Shown here: positions 20,326 through 30,333 of the stretch, in pieces | Layout: each line of letters starts with the position of its first letter | How positions within the stretch are numbered: the first letter of the stretch is position 1 | NCBI GenBank assembly: GCA_009781475.1 | Contig: WQYB01000007.1 | Location: 1-64,000, forward strand | Reading direction: 5' to 3' | DNA from: Treponema sp. | Lineage (GTDB): Bacteria > Spirochaetota > Spirochaetia > Treponematales > Breznakiellaceae | Length of the DNA: 64,000 nucleotides | The notes under the pieces: model-generated | The model's database searches: none | Told to the model about the DNA's origin: nothing | What the model saw: only the letters and a program-made list of their open reading frames with translations | Position numbers and translations under genes: made by a program

Positions 20326-21813
20326 ATGACTGATATAGATACAATTTTGTTTAATAAATATCTGGATTCAGCAAATAAAACAGATCCAATAAAGTATGTA
20401 GGCAAAGTTTCCAAAGTACAGGGATTATTAATTGAAAGTAAAGGTCCTCAGGCAATTATCGGAGAGATATGCAGAATTGTTGCTCCTAAAGGAAGAGGGA
20501 TAATAAGAGCGGAAGTTGTCGGATTAAAAGATGAAACTGTTCAATTAATGGCTTATGAAGAAACAGATGGTATTGAAATAGGAGATCGTGTTATAGCTTT
20601 AGGTTCTCGTTTGGAAGTTCCTGTATCAGACAGATTATTGGGAAGAGTTCTAGATGCGCTTGGAAATCCAATAGATGATAAAGGAGAAATAGCGTCTGAA
20701 TTTATGTATCCTGCGTTAACAAGCCCTCCTGATCCGCTGACAAGACGGCGTGTTACAGAACGTATAATAACAGGTGTACGGGCAATAGACGGACTTTTGG
20801 CAGTAGGAAAAGGACAACGCCTTGGAATTTTCGCAGGTTCCGGTGTCGGAAAGTCGACCCTGCTTGGTATGATTGCACGTAACACTACTGCAGATGTTAA
20901 CGTTGTAGCTCTTATAGGAGAGCGCGGAAGAGAAGTAAATGACTTTATAGAAAATGATTTAGGACCCGAAGGATTAGCAAGAAGCGTATTAGTAGTAACT
21001 CCTTCAAATTCTCCGCCGCTTGCACGTCTTAGAGGCGCTTATGTCGCTACTGCCGTTGCCGAATATTTCAGGGATCAGGGAAAAGATGTTATGCTTTTAT
21101 TTGATTCTGTTACGCGTTTTGCCAGAGCTATGAGAGAAATTGGGCTTGCATCCGGAGAGCCTCCTGCACAAAGAGGTTATCCGCCAAGTATGTTTGACTC
21201 GATGCCGAAGTTATTGGAGAGATCGGGTACTTCAGACAAAGGCAGCATTACAGGCTTTTACACAATACTTGTTGATGGTGATGATATGGATGAACCGGTT
21301 GCCGATACAGTGCGAGGAATTCTTGACGGGCATATTGTTCTTTCCCGTGATCTTGCACAAGGTTATCATTATCCTGCAATTGATATTTTAGACAGTATTT
21401 CGCGTCTTGCTCCAAGTGTAACAGGAGAAGCAACCAAAAAAGCGGCAGGTATTATACGCAGAAATATGGCAGCTTATGCAAAAGCAGAAGATTTAATTAA
21501 TGTAGGAGCTTATCATCATGGTTCCAATCCTGAAATAGACGAAGCAATAGCAAAACATGGTTATATCGAGAAATTTTTAATACAGGATGTTGATGAACCT
21601 TCATCACTTGAAGAAACATTGGAAGGTCTTTCAGCTATAACCGGCGTTAATATCCCGCAGGAAGAAATGACAGATAACAATGAAATACAGGCAGTCAAAC
21701 GTCCAAGAGTAAAAGAAACTAAATCAAATGAAATAATAAAACCGGCAAATATAGAAGACAATACTATGGCATTAAACAGCGTAGCTGCTTTATTTTCTTC
21801 CATGACAAATTAA
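20326..21813 (+). CDS. fliI: flagellum-specific ATPase FliI
   Basis: GIFAGSGVGKSTLLGMIARN Walker A; GEPPAQRGYPPSMFDSMPKLLERSG; start after GGGGGGGAC. Confidence 0.96.
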   Translation: MTDIDTILFNKYLDSANKTDPIKYVGKVSKVQGLLIESKGPQAIIGEICRIVAPKGRGIIRAEVVGLKDETVQLMAYEETDGIEIGDRVIALGSRLEVPVSDRLLGRVLDALGNPIDDKGEIASEFMYPALTSPPDPLTRRRVTERIITGVRAIDGLLAVGKGQRLGIFAGSGVGKSTLLGMIARNTTADVNVVALIGERGREVNDFIENDLGPEGLARSVLVVTPSNSPPLARLRGAYVATAVAEYFRDQGKDVMLLFDSVTRFARAMREIGLASGEPPAQRGYPPSMFDSMPKLLERSGTSDKGSITGFYTILVDGDDMDEPVADTVRGILDGHIVLSRDLAQGYHYPAIDILDSISRLAPSVTGEATKKAAGIIRRNMAAYAKAEDLINVGAYHHGSNPEIDEAIAKHGYIEKFLIQDVDEPSSLEETLEGLSAITGVNIPQEEMTDNNEIQAVKRPRVKETKSNEIIKPANIEDNTMALNSVAALFSSMTN

Positions 21814-21817
21814 AATT

Positions 21818-22240
21818 ATGAAAAGATTTAAGTTTCCATTGGAAAAAGTTCTCCAATTAAGAAAATATAAGGAAGAAGAATGTAAGATAGCTTTAGGACA
21901 GGCAATAAGCGTATTAAACATGATCGAAAATAAAATAAAAGAAACTGCCGTAAAACATCATCAGGCAGCTTTCCAGCGGTTTAATGAACCTTTGGATATG
22001 GCTTCCTGGGACTTATATATTTTACGCCTTGAACAGGAAGCTGAAAAATTGGCGGCTCAAGCGGCTCAAGCGCAAATTGTTGTTGATGAAAAACGGGCTT
22101 TATACCTTGAAGCGCAAAAAGATTTAAAAGCGATAGAAAAATTAAAAGAAAAACAGAAAAAAGCATACCGCAAGGAAATGCTGGATAATGAAATGGCAGA
22201 AGTTGATGATATAACCTCGGCAAGGTATATATCAGGATAA
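21818..22240 (+). CDS. fliJ: flagellar export protein FliJ
   Basis: FKFPLEKVLQLRKYKEEECKIALG, coiled-coil, follows fliI. Confidence 0.85.
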   Translation: MKRFKFPLEKVLQLRKYKEEECKIALGQAISVLNMIENKIKETAVKHHQAAFQRFNEPLDMASWDLYILRLEQEAEKLAAQAAQAQIVVDEKRALYLEAQKDLKAIEKLKEKQKKAYRKEMLDNEMAEVDDITSARYISG

Positions 22241-22273
22241 AATGGAAAAAAAGGAGAAGATAGGAGAAGAAAT

Positions 22274-23197
22274 ATGAAGCAAATTTTTATAATTTTTTTA
22301 TCTATCTTATTAATAGGATGCGGAGGATATGTAGAGTTTCAAAAAATTGAACGAGATTATAAACAAGAAAAATATATTTTTTCCAAGGATTTTTCGGAAG
22401 AATATAAAGAGTATATAATATTTGTTTTAGATGCATTTAATGAGGACTACTATTTAAAAAATGAAGTACTATATATTTCACGAGAACTTTGGAATGATAA
22501 AGAAAGACTATGGAATTATTGTAATAAAGCTACTCCTATATGGGTAGAAGATCATAAAAAGATTCGCAGAGGAGAAGATACGGCACATTCAAGATTGTTA
22601 AGAAATGGGTTAACAAATGAAGAAATTAACGGATTATTTGATGAAATAATAAAAGAAAATATAAATCCACGCAGAAGAGAAACAAAATATTTTAGTGATT
22701 CTTTACCTTTTGAATTAACAATAATTGAAGATACAGATTTAAAAATTAATAAAAATGGAACTTTTGAATTTGGTAATAATATATTTAGCTTCATGGATGT
22801 TAGCGAAGATCATCCTTTTTCTGACGATATTGGTTTATTTATTTATCATAAAAATAATTTACTTGGAATTTGCATTAGTATTCAATACTTATCTGGAGGC
22901 AGTGTAGGATATGTTCATGTAATTAATATTAATACAAAAGAAGATATAACATTTGAAAAATATCCTGATGTTTTAAATCGTTTAAGAGAATTCTTCTATA
23001 TTGATAATATTTTTATTACAGCATTTGATGAAAGAGCTTACGCTTTTGATGATTATACTGGTGAATTGTTATGGACTCAGAGATATAATTTGAAAGACGG
23101 TAAACGTGTTATTATGTATGATGATCATTTTATTATAGATGATGAAGATGGTTATAAATATAAAATATATGGAGATGGAAGAAAAGAAATAATGTAA
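22274..23197 (+). CDS. hypothetical lipoprotein
   Basis: Signal peptide with lipobox (LLIGCGG); PQQ-like strand DERAYAFDDYTGELLWTQRYN near the C-terminus; RBS GGAGAAG. Confidence 0.65.
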   Translation: MKQIFIIFLSILLIGCGGYVEFQKIERDYKQEKYIFSKDFSEEYKEYIIFVLDAFNEDYYLKNEVLYISRELWNDKERLWNYCNKATPIWVEDHKKIRRGEDTAHSRLLRNGLTNEEINGLFDEIIKENINPRRRETKYFSDSLPFELTIIEDTDLKINKNGTFEFGNNIFSFMDVSEDHPFSDDIGLFIYHKNNLLGICISIQYLSGGSVGYVHVININTKEDITFEKYPDVLNRLREFFYIDNIFITAFDERAYAFDDYTGELLWTQRYNLKDGKRVIMYDDHFIIDDEDGYKYKIYGDGRKEIM

Positions 23198-23547
23198 TTT
23201 GTTAGAAAAATCATCATAAGGTGAACAGCGAAAAGACTTGACGGCGATATATGGCTGCTTTTCACAATAGATATGTTAGTGTATCCAGCGTTCATTATAA
23301 AATAAATAAAATTATCATTTATATAGGATTTTTAACAATTATCTTTGCGCTGGATGAGCTATAAAGGATTGTCGAGATTTCTGCCATCCTGAGCTGGCAA
23401 GGATTTTTGCAAGTCACCTTTAGGAATTTTAAATAAATTTCATTTTTTCTCATTTTCAGTCATGCGCCACAGCATATTCACGCCATATATAGGTATGAAA
23501 AAGTCAGGCTTTTGTCTGACTTAAAAAAACCTTGTTTGGGGGAAAAT

Positions 23548-24447
23548 ATGAAAAAAATACAATTTATCGAAAAGGACGCAGACCTGCTTCCGCCGTATGA
23601 CGACCGTATATTTAAAGCGCTGCTTACTCATCCTGATGCAAAACAAGTACTAATTGACATCGTATCTACTGTAATTGAACGACCTGTCATAGATGTACAG
23701 ATACGGAATATTGAACTGCCTGTTATGGACATTGAAGAAAAATCAGAACGTTTTGATGTAAACTGTACCGTAGAAAATGGAGATCAAGTAGATGTCGAAA
23801 TGCACTGTGAAGAAAGGGTTAATATTGGAGAAATAAACCGTAGTTTTATAAACAAATACATCTATTATCTGGCTGATTTACATTCATCACAGAAATCAAA
23901 AGGAATAAAATACAAGGATTTGGTAAGAACATATCAAGCTACTTTTTCCGTACACCCTGTTTTTCCATATTGTAATGATTTTATTCACAGATTTTCGTTA
24001 AGAAAGCAAAATGGTGAACAATTAAGCGACCAGATTAACATGGTGATAATTGAGTTAAATAAACTAAATGATTTATTAACAAAACCAGTTAATAATATGA
24101 CATCATTTGAGATGTGGTCAATTTTCTTTAAATTTGCTCCTGATATAGAGCAAAGAAATCTAATAAATGATATAATAAACAGTAAAGAGGAGATAGGTAT
24201 GGCAGCTACATTATTACGAGAAATAAGCAAAGACGAACATGAACGAGCGAGGCTTCGAAGCCGTCGAATGTATGAAACTGATAGAGAGTCTGACAGACTT
24301 ACTTCCGAAGAGATAGGTGAAATTAGAGGTGAAATTAGAGGGATTGAAAAAGGCGAAAAACGAGAGCGTGAAAGGTGGCAGGTTATTGATGCTGAAAATA
24401 AAGCAGAAATTGCACGTTTGAAAGCAGAGTTAGAGAAAAGGCAATAG
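23548..24447 (+). CDS. Rpn / PD-(D/E)XK nuclease family transposase-associated protein
   Basis: LPPYDDRIFKALLTHPDAKQVLIDIVSTVI...ERFDVNCTVENGDQVDVEMH; start at ATG after TTGGGGG. Confidence 0.82.
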   Translation: MKKIQFIEKDADLLPPYDDRIFKALLTHPDAKQVLIDIVSTVIERPVIDVQIRNIELPVMDIEEKSERFDVNCTVENGDQVDVEMHCEERVNIGEINRSFINKYIYYLADLHSSQKSKGIKYKDLVRTYQATFSVHPVFPYCNDFIHRFSLRKQNGEQLSDQINMVIIELNKLNDLLTKPVNNMTSFEMWSIFFKFAPDIEQRNLINDIINSKEEIGMAATLLREISKDEHERARLRSRRMYETDRESDRLTSEEIGEIRGEIRGIEKGEKRERERWQVIDAENKAEIARLKAELEKRQ

Positions 24448-24462
24448 TTAAATAATATTGGG

Positions 24463-24532
24463 GATACAAGATATCGTATGACAAGCGCTTTAAAGCAACC
24501 AAAGTTAAAAACTTCTCGATACCACTTGTATC
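24463..24532. repeat. Imperfect inverted repeat downstream of the Rpn gene
   Basis: GATACAAGATATCG ... CGATACCACTTGTATC, enclosing the palindrome GCTTTAAAGC. Confidence 0.6.
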
Positions 24533-24571
24533 ACAAAAAATTTAAAAGTAATAGGTATACTTTTTAATGAA

Positions 24572-24787
24572 TTAAATATGCCCGATTTCGCCTTCAAAGG
24601 TTTCGGGAACATGATGGAGCATAAAGGAGCCTGGAGAATAGGTTTTTATAGTCTCTTTATAAGCATCTTCAAGGTTGTCGTAGGAAGCAATAACCTGATT
24701 TCCGACAATAACAATATGTTTACCAAGGAATTTTTTGCGTATTTCTGACCTGTTATTTCCGTAGAATTCATATTCATTTTCAAGCAT
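24572..24787 (-). CDS. small DUF5678-like protein
   Basis: MLENEYEFYGNNRSEIRKKFLGKHIVIVGNQVIASYDNLEDAYKETIKTYSPGSFMLHHVPETFEGEIGHI; pattern fits by recall. Confidence 0.55.
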   Translation of the reverse strand: MLENEYEFYGNNRSEIRKKFLGKHIVIVGNQVIASYDNLEDAYKETIKTYSPGSFMLHHVPETFEGEIGHI

Positions 24788-24819
24788 GATTATCCTCTTA
24801 TATTTATATATCATATTTA

Positions 24820-24849
24820 TTGAATAAACACAACCAAATACTATATAAT
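24820..24849 (+). promoter_or_regulatory. Predicted sigma70-like promoter for the M16 gene
   Basis: TTGAAT - 18 bp - TATAAT, 6 nt before ATG at 24856. Confidence 0.55.
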
Positions 24850-24855
24850 ACCTCT

Positions 24856-27693
24856 ATGAAAACCATTAAATTAATTGCCGTTTTTCTGGCTGCCTTTTTT
24901 GTTTTAACTTGTGCTACAAAACCTGCTTTAGATAATAACTATGCCGATGCACAGAAAGTTCCATTAATAAATGAAGCAATAACCGGAACGCTGCCTAATG
25001 GACTGCGCTATTTTATTCTGGAAAACTCGTTTCCGCAAAATAGGGCACATGTTGCGCTTGTTGTTAATGCAGGCTCGGTTTTGGAAAAAAACAATGAACG
25101 TGGTTTTGCGCATTTTGTCGAACACATGGCATTTAAAGGAACTGCAAGGTTTCCGGAAATGGAATTAATCGATTATTTACGTTCGCTTGGAATGCGTTTT
25201 GGACCCGATGCAAATGCATACACATCATATAATGAAACAGTTTATCACTTTGATATACCAATAGAAACCGAAAACGGTATTAAAAGAATTCCGCACAGGG
25301 CTCTTGCGATCCTTGATGACTGGACACATTCTGTTAGTTTTAATCCAGAGGATGTTCATAGCGAAAGTCTTGTTGTTCTAGAAGAAATAAGAGCAAGGTT
25401 AGGACCAATGGACAGAGTTCGTAAAACTGTTTTTCCAATTCTTTTCAGGGGAAGCGATTATGCGAATAGAGATGTAATTGGTCTTGCCAGGAGCATAGAA
25501 AGAGCTACACCGCGGCAATTAAAAGCGTTTTATGACAGATGGTATACAAGCGACAATATGGCGCTTATCTTTGTCGGAGATTTTGACGGTAAAGCGCTGG
25601 AAGCGGAGCTCGCCGGTCATTTTAACATGCCTGCCTCAAGAAGACCTGTAAACCGTCCTATACATGATCTGCCGCCTCCGAAAAACGGTAATTTCAATGT
25701 AGAAATTATGACTGACCCGGAACTTACAGCGACAAGTTTTAATATTTATTACAAACAAAGACAAGGTGCGCCAAGAGGAACAATTCCGTACTTCCGGGAA
25801 AAAATAATACATATATTAATTAATCAAATGCTTTCCATGCGTTTTGAAGAAGTATATGAAAACCCGGAATCTGCATCAAGCGGTTCATGGACAAATATGT
25901 GGCAGTGGGTTAACTCTCAATTTTTTGTTTTAGGAACACAGCCGAAAACAGCAAGCGCAGAACAGGCTTTAATAGAACTTCTTATGGAAAAAGAATCGAT
26001 TAGCCGTTTTGGATTTACAGAAAGTGAACTTCAACGCGCTAAATTAAATCTTGTATCTAATTTAGAAAGATCGTTATCAGAAAAAGACAGAGGAGAATCA
26101 CGCCTTTTTTTAAATAGTTTTGTAAGTCATTTTCTGTACGGAGAAGATTTTGCAGGTATTGAATGGGAATTAAACACGGTAAATGCAATGCTTCCCGGTA
26201 TTGATTTGGAAGAAATAAGCCGAACAGTAAGAAATTATTTTTCCGCTAATGATGTAAATGTATTTTTAATCGCGCCTTTAGCTGAAGCGCATACTCTGCC
26301 GTCTGCAAACAGGATAAGAGCAATTTTCAGAGAAACACAAAACGCTCAGATAAGACCAAGGCAAAATGAAATATTTTCAAGTGAATTACTTGAACAGCTT
26401 CCAACACCTGGAACAATTATTTCTGAAACAAAAGATGAACAGACAGGAGCTGTTACTTTAAGATTATCAAACGGCGCTACAGTAATTTATAAAGAAACAG
26501 AAAACAGGAATAATGAAATAGTATTTTACGCAATGGCAAAGGGAGGGTCTTCAAGCGCAGCAGTTGATAATATTGTTTCTGTAAAACTTCTTGCGGATAT
26601 GCTTAATGCTTCAGGGCTTGGACAATATTCAAGAATGGAATTAATTAATAAATTGGCAGGTAAACAAGTTTCAATTTCATTTTTTGGTTCTGACTATTTC
26701 AGAGGTTTACAAGGTTCGTCTACAACACAGGATTTTAATACATTATTTGAAATGCTTCACCTTTTCTTTACAAACCCGCGATTGGATGAAAGAGCTATAA
26801 CTGCAATGCTCGATCAATATAAAACAAGCCTGATTCATCAAATGGAAAATCCGCAAAATGTTTTTATGTGGGAATTAAACAATATACTTAACAGTCATCC
26901 GTTGTTCCAAAGCCTCGGTTATGACGATATAAACAGAGCTTCCATAATACAGGCTCGGGATTATTTAAATAATTACATTAACCCGGCAGATTATACATTT
27001 ATTTTTACAGGAAATATAAATCCTGATATTATAAGGGAATTGACTGCACTTTATATCGCTTCAATTCCGCCAGCGCGTTCAATGAATACATGGGTAAACC
27101 CCGGTATAACACATCCGCAGCCGGGAAGAAGAATAATTAATAAAGGAATTGATGAAAGATCAATTGTTTATTTAGGATGGTTTGTTCCTGAACATGAAGG
27201 ATTCAACGAACAGAAAAATCAAATTTCTGATGTTTTATCTGAATATTTGCAAATTTTATTGTCAGATGAGATACGTGAAAATCTAAGCGGTGTTTATTCA
27301 ATATCTGCAGGTTCATCTATTTCTGTTATACCTATAGGTACTAAAGGTATTAACGTTTATTTTATGTGCAGTCCAAACAGGGTAGAAGAATTAATAAGCG
27401 CTGTTCGACAAAACATAATGGATATATTCAGGCAGCCTTTGGACATTGATACATTTAATATGGCAAAAGAAGCATTATTAATGGGACATGACAGGTCTAT
27501 GCAGCAAAACATGCATATCGCAAGAAGTTTCGCAAATTCTTCTGTACTTTATAATACGCCGCTTAACAGGCTTAATTTAAGACCGGATGCGATAAGAGCT
27601 GTTACACCGCAGGATGTACAAGAGCTATGCCGCCAAATATTAGATACAAATGCTGTTGAATTAATACTTTTCCCTGAAGGGTGGGGTGAATAA
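24856..27693 (+). CDS. M16 family zinc metallopeptidase, probable lipoprotein
   Basis: HFVEHMAFKGT (HXXEH), two-domain M16 length, N-terminal signal with FFVLTCATKP. Confidence 0.9.
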   Translation: MKTIKLIAVFLAAFFVLTCATKPALDNNYADAQKVPLINEAITGTLPNGLRYFILENSFPQNRAHVALVVNAGSVLEKNNERGFAHFVEHMAFKGTARFPEMELIDYLRSLGMRFGPDANAYTSYNETVYHFDIPIETENGIKRIPHRALAILDDWTHSVSFNPEDVHSESLVVLEEIRARLGPMDRVRKTVFPILFRGSDYANRDVIGLARSIERATPRQLKAFYDRWYTSDNMALIFVGDFDGKALEAELAGHFNMPASRRPVNRPIHDLPPPKNGNFNVEIMTDPELTATSFNIYYKQRQGAPRGTIPYFREKIIHILINQMLSMRFEEVYENPESASSGSWTNMWQWVNSQFFVLGTQPKTASAEQALIELLMEKESISRFGFTESELQRAKLNLVSNLERSLSEKDRGESRLFLNSFVSHFLYGEDFAGIEWELNTVNAMLPGIDLEEISRTVRNYFSANDVNVFLIAPLAEAHTLPSANRIRAIFRETQNAQIRPRQNEIFSSELLEQLPTPGTIISETKDEQTGAVTLRLSNGATVIYKETENRNNEIVFYAMAKGGSSSAAVDNIVSVKLLADMLNASGLGQYSRMELINKLAGKQVSISFFGSDYFRGLQGSSTTQDFNTLFEMLHLFFTNPRLDERAITAMLDQYKTSLIHQMENPQNVFMWELNNILNSHPLFQSLGYDDINRASIIQARDYLNNYINPADYTFIFTGNINPDIIRELTALYIASIPPARSMNTWVNPGITHPQPGRRIINKGIDERSIVYLGWFVPEHEGFNEQKNQISDVLSEYLQILLSDEIRENLSGVYSISAGSSISVIPIGTKGINVYFMCSPNRVEELISAVRQNIMDIFRQPLDIDTFNMAKEALLMGHDRSMQQNMHIARSFANSSVLYNTPLNRLNLRPDAIRAVTPQDVQELCRQILDTNAVELILFPEGWGE

Positions 27694-28713
27694 TCATCTT
27701 GTTACGTTAAAACCAAAATCACCGCAGCTCCAGTAAAGACTGTCCCCGGCTTTTCTTATATAGATGCGCAATATATAACTGCCGCTCTGAAATCTTGGAA
27801 TATTTACACGGTAAGTGTCTGCCAGCTGCGGGTAGGTTCTGCTGATTGTAGTTGTTGTATTTCCGGCTAACCTAATCCACTGATAACCGAATTCATATCC
27901 TTCATTTAAAACAAAATCAATTTCCGGTGTGTCATTAATTTTAATATGACTTACCCTTGGCAGATTTGTCCATGTTTTAACTGACTGAAAAAAAAGCATA
28001 TCAAGAAACGGCAGCGATTCAAATTCGCTAGAAGTTAGCGGAGGATCAAGTAATTGATGAGATCTGTTTAATGGAAGATGATCGTAAATAAAAATTGACG
28101 GGTCTGTAAAAAGATAATCGGTTCTGTACCTTGCATTAAAGGTTCGCCCTTCTATATAACCCGCGTTCCATGTAGAATCAATTAAAAAACGTTTACCGTT
28201 TATGGTTACTATATTCCAGGAATGATTTGAAACATTTACATCTTCTGTTCTGAATAAACTTCTCCCGAATCCGCGGGCGTATCCTTCCACTATTGTACAT
28301 TCAATTTCAAGTAAATCACAAAAATATTTTAATACTTGCGAATAACCTGCGCAAATACCGCTTCCGCGCCTTATAACATCATTAAAACTCTGTGAAGCAT
28401 GCCGCCCTGAAAAATATGACTGCGTATCGTAGCTTATATTTAAAGCTACCCAATCATGTAATTTTTTTACAAGATCAAAATCGCAGGTTGCGTTTTCTTT
28501 AATATATTGAACTAATTGTACGATAAACTCATCTGTATTATTTTGCCTAAGCGATGTTATTTCCCTCGGCAGCTGCCTAATCGCAGGGTCAGGAGTGTTC
28601 ATCTGGAAAGTAAACGTATTTTGACCATTAACTCCTGTAACTGTTACGTTAGTTTGAGCATAAATTAATGTGTAAAATAAAGTGAATAAAAGGACTAATA
28701 AAATTTTTTTCAT
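27694..28713 (-). CDS. secreted transglutaminase-like cysteine protease domain protein
   Basis: GSGICAGYSQVLKYFCDLLEIECTIVEGYARG...NHSWNIVTINGKRFLIDSTWNAG (Cys/His/Asp triad pattern); signal peptide. Confidence 0.8.
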   Translation of the reverse strand: MKKILLVLLFTLFYTLIYAQTNVTVTGVNGQNTFTFQMNTPDPAIRQLPREITSLRQNNTDEFIVQLVQYIKENATCDFDLVKKLHDWVALNISYDTQSYFSGRHASQSFNDVIRRGSGICAGYSQVLKYFCDLLEIECTIVEGYARGFGRSLFRTEDVNVSNHSWNIVTINGKRFLIDSTWNAGYIEGRTFNARYRTDYLFTDPSIFIYDHLPLNRSHQLLDPPLTSSEFESLPFLDMLFFQSVKTWTNLPRVSHIKINDTPEIDFVLNEGYEFGYQWIRLAGNTTTTISRTYPQLADTYRVNIPRFQSGSYILRIYIRKAGDSLYWSCGDFGFNVTR

Positions 28714-28731
28714 ATAAAACCTCGATTCATT

Positions 28732-30327
28732 TTATTCCGAACGTACAAGTCTGATACCTGCAATATTATTTCTTCCATCAGGGCTAAAAGGATATCCGTA
28801 ACTTCGAGATGCTGAACGTCTTTGATCAGCTACTGCCCAGACATCGCTTCCACGCATTACACGAAAAGTTCCGGTTGAAGCTCCAGTTGGATTTGTTTGA
28901 TCTATATTTGGGTAAGCTCCATAAAAGTCCCAGCACCATTCACGAGTGTTACCGTACATATCATATAAACCCCATGGGTTAGGTGCATAAGAACCAACCT
29001 GCTTTTTTCCCCCGCCAAAATTTGCCTGATTTGATAATAATCTGTCTCCTGTATAAAATGGTGTCTTTGTCCCTGCTCGGCAGGCATATTCCCATTCGGC
29101 TTCTGTAGGCAATCTGTATCCGTTTGCGTTTTTATTCCATGTAACTGTTCTGTTATTACCAACACCGTTTATTGTATAAGCAAGAGTAAGCCCGTCTCTT
29201 AAACTGCGTCTGTTACAATATTCTATAGCATCAATCCAGCTTACTTCAACAGCAAAATTAAAATTAAAACGATCAACTTCTGTTCCCATTATTTCACTAT
29301 ATTCGCTATGTGTTACCATGTATGTACTCATATAAAATGAACTTAATGAAACTTGTCTTTGAGGACCTTCGTCCGATATGCGTCCTTCTTCACTTTCAGG
29401 ACTACCCATAGTAAAAGTACCTTCCGGTATGCGGACAAAACCTTCAAATACAGGACGCACACCTAATGTTGATGCAGCGGAAGGTGTAACTTGTACTGAT
29501 GCAGCAGGACGGGAGCCAAGAAACGCTGTTCCAAAATATTGACTGTAAATTGCAGGTATTTGCTGTCTGTTGCTTGCCTGTGATACATCAGCACCCGTTA
29601 AGCGAAATATTTCATTAACGTCAATTTCAGGATTTTCAAGATTATGCAAAAGATGATAAGTAAAAAGACCGTTTCTGCCAGTGCCGTCTGAAGCAACAGA
29701 ACCTGCGCTTGTTGCATAAATAATTATGCTGTCTGCCGGCTGGTTTGATACTGCAATAAGACCGCGGGTTAAAGAGCGGCTCCAGCTAAAAGGATTATCA
29801 CGGCAAGCATCAAGGACTACGACATTTAAAATATTTCCGGCGCTGTTTAATTCATCCAGCATAACCTGGACATTGACAGCGCGCACTCTTAAAAAACTTT
29901 CGCTTTGTATATTTATATCAACAGGTAAAAGATAATTTTCTCCGTTGGATTGAACCCCATGACCTGCGTAAAATAAAAATCCGTATGTGTTTTTATTGGC
30001 ACTAAGTTTATTTTTAAATGAAACAATTGCATTTTCCATTTGATCAAGATTTCCGTTAAGTATTTTATCTACAGTAAAACCAAGTCTTTGTAATGCGGCA
30101 GTTATATCATTTGCGTCATTTAAAGGATTCCTTAATCCGGAAATTGCGGTATAATTCCCGTTACCTATAACAAGAGCATGTTTGATTACATTCGAATCAT
30201 CATATTGAGTAACATTTACTGTGCGCCTTCCCGAAGGATCGATATTTGTACTGTCAACTTGTCTATTACATGAAAATAATGCAAAGAAGATAACAAACAA
30301 ATATAAAAACTTTTTTAAAAACAACAT
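28732..30327 (-). CDS. lipoprotein with caspase (peptidase C14) domain fused to a C-terminal FGE-sulfatase (SUMF1) domain
   Basis: ALVIGNGNYTAISGLRNPLNDANDI, FYAGHG (His), VVLDACRDNPF (Cys); then IPEGTFTMGSPESEEGR...AEWEYACRAGT...GIRLVRSE; start at MLFLKKFLYLFVIFFALFSC. Confidence 0.85.
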   Translation of the reverse strand: MLFLKKFLYLFVIFFALFSCNRQVDSTNIDPSGRRTVNVTQYDDSNVIKHALVIGNGNYTAISGLRNPLNDANDITAALQRLGFTVDKILNGNLDQMENAIVSFKNKLSANKNTYGFLFYAGHGVQSNGENYLLPVDINIQSESFLRVRAVNVQVMLDELNSAGNILNVVVLDACRDNPFSWSRSLTRGLIAVSNQPADSIIIYATSAGSVASDGTGRNGLFTYHLLHNLENPEIDVNEIFRLTGADVSQASNRQQIPAIYSQYFGTAFLGSRPAASVQVTPSAASTLGVRPVFEGFVRIPEGTFTMGSPESEEGRISDEGPQRQVSLSSFYMSTYMVTHSEYSEIMGTEVDRFNFNFAVEVSWIDAIEYCNRRSLRDGLTLAYTINGVGNNRTVTWNKNANGYRLPTEAEWEYACRAGTKTPFYTGDRLLSNQANFGGGKKQVGSYAPNPWGLYDMYGNTREWCWDFYGAYPNIDQTNPTGASTGTFRVMRGSDVWAVADQRRSASRSYGYPFSPDGRNNIAGIRLVRSE

Positions 30328-30333
30328 TTTTAT

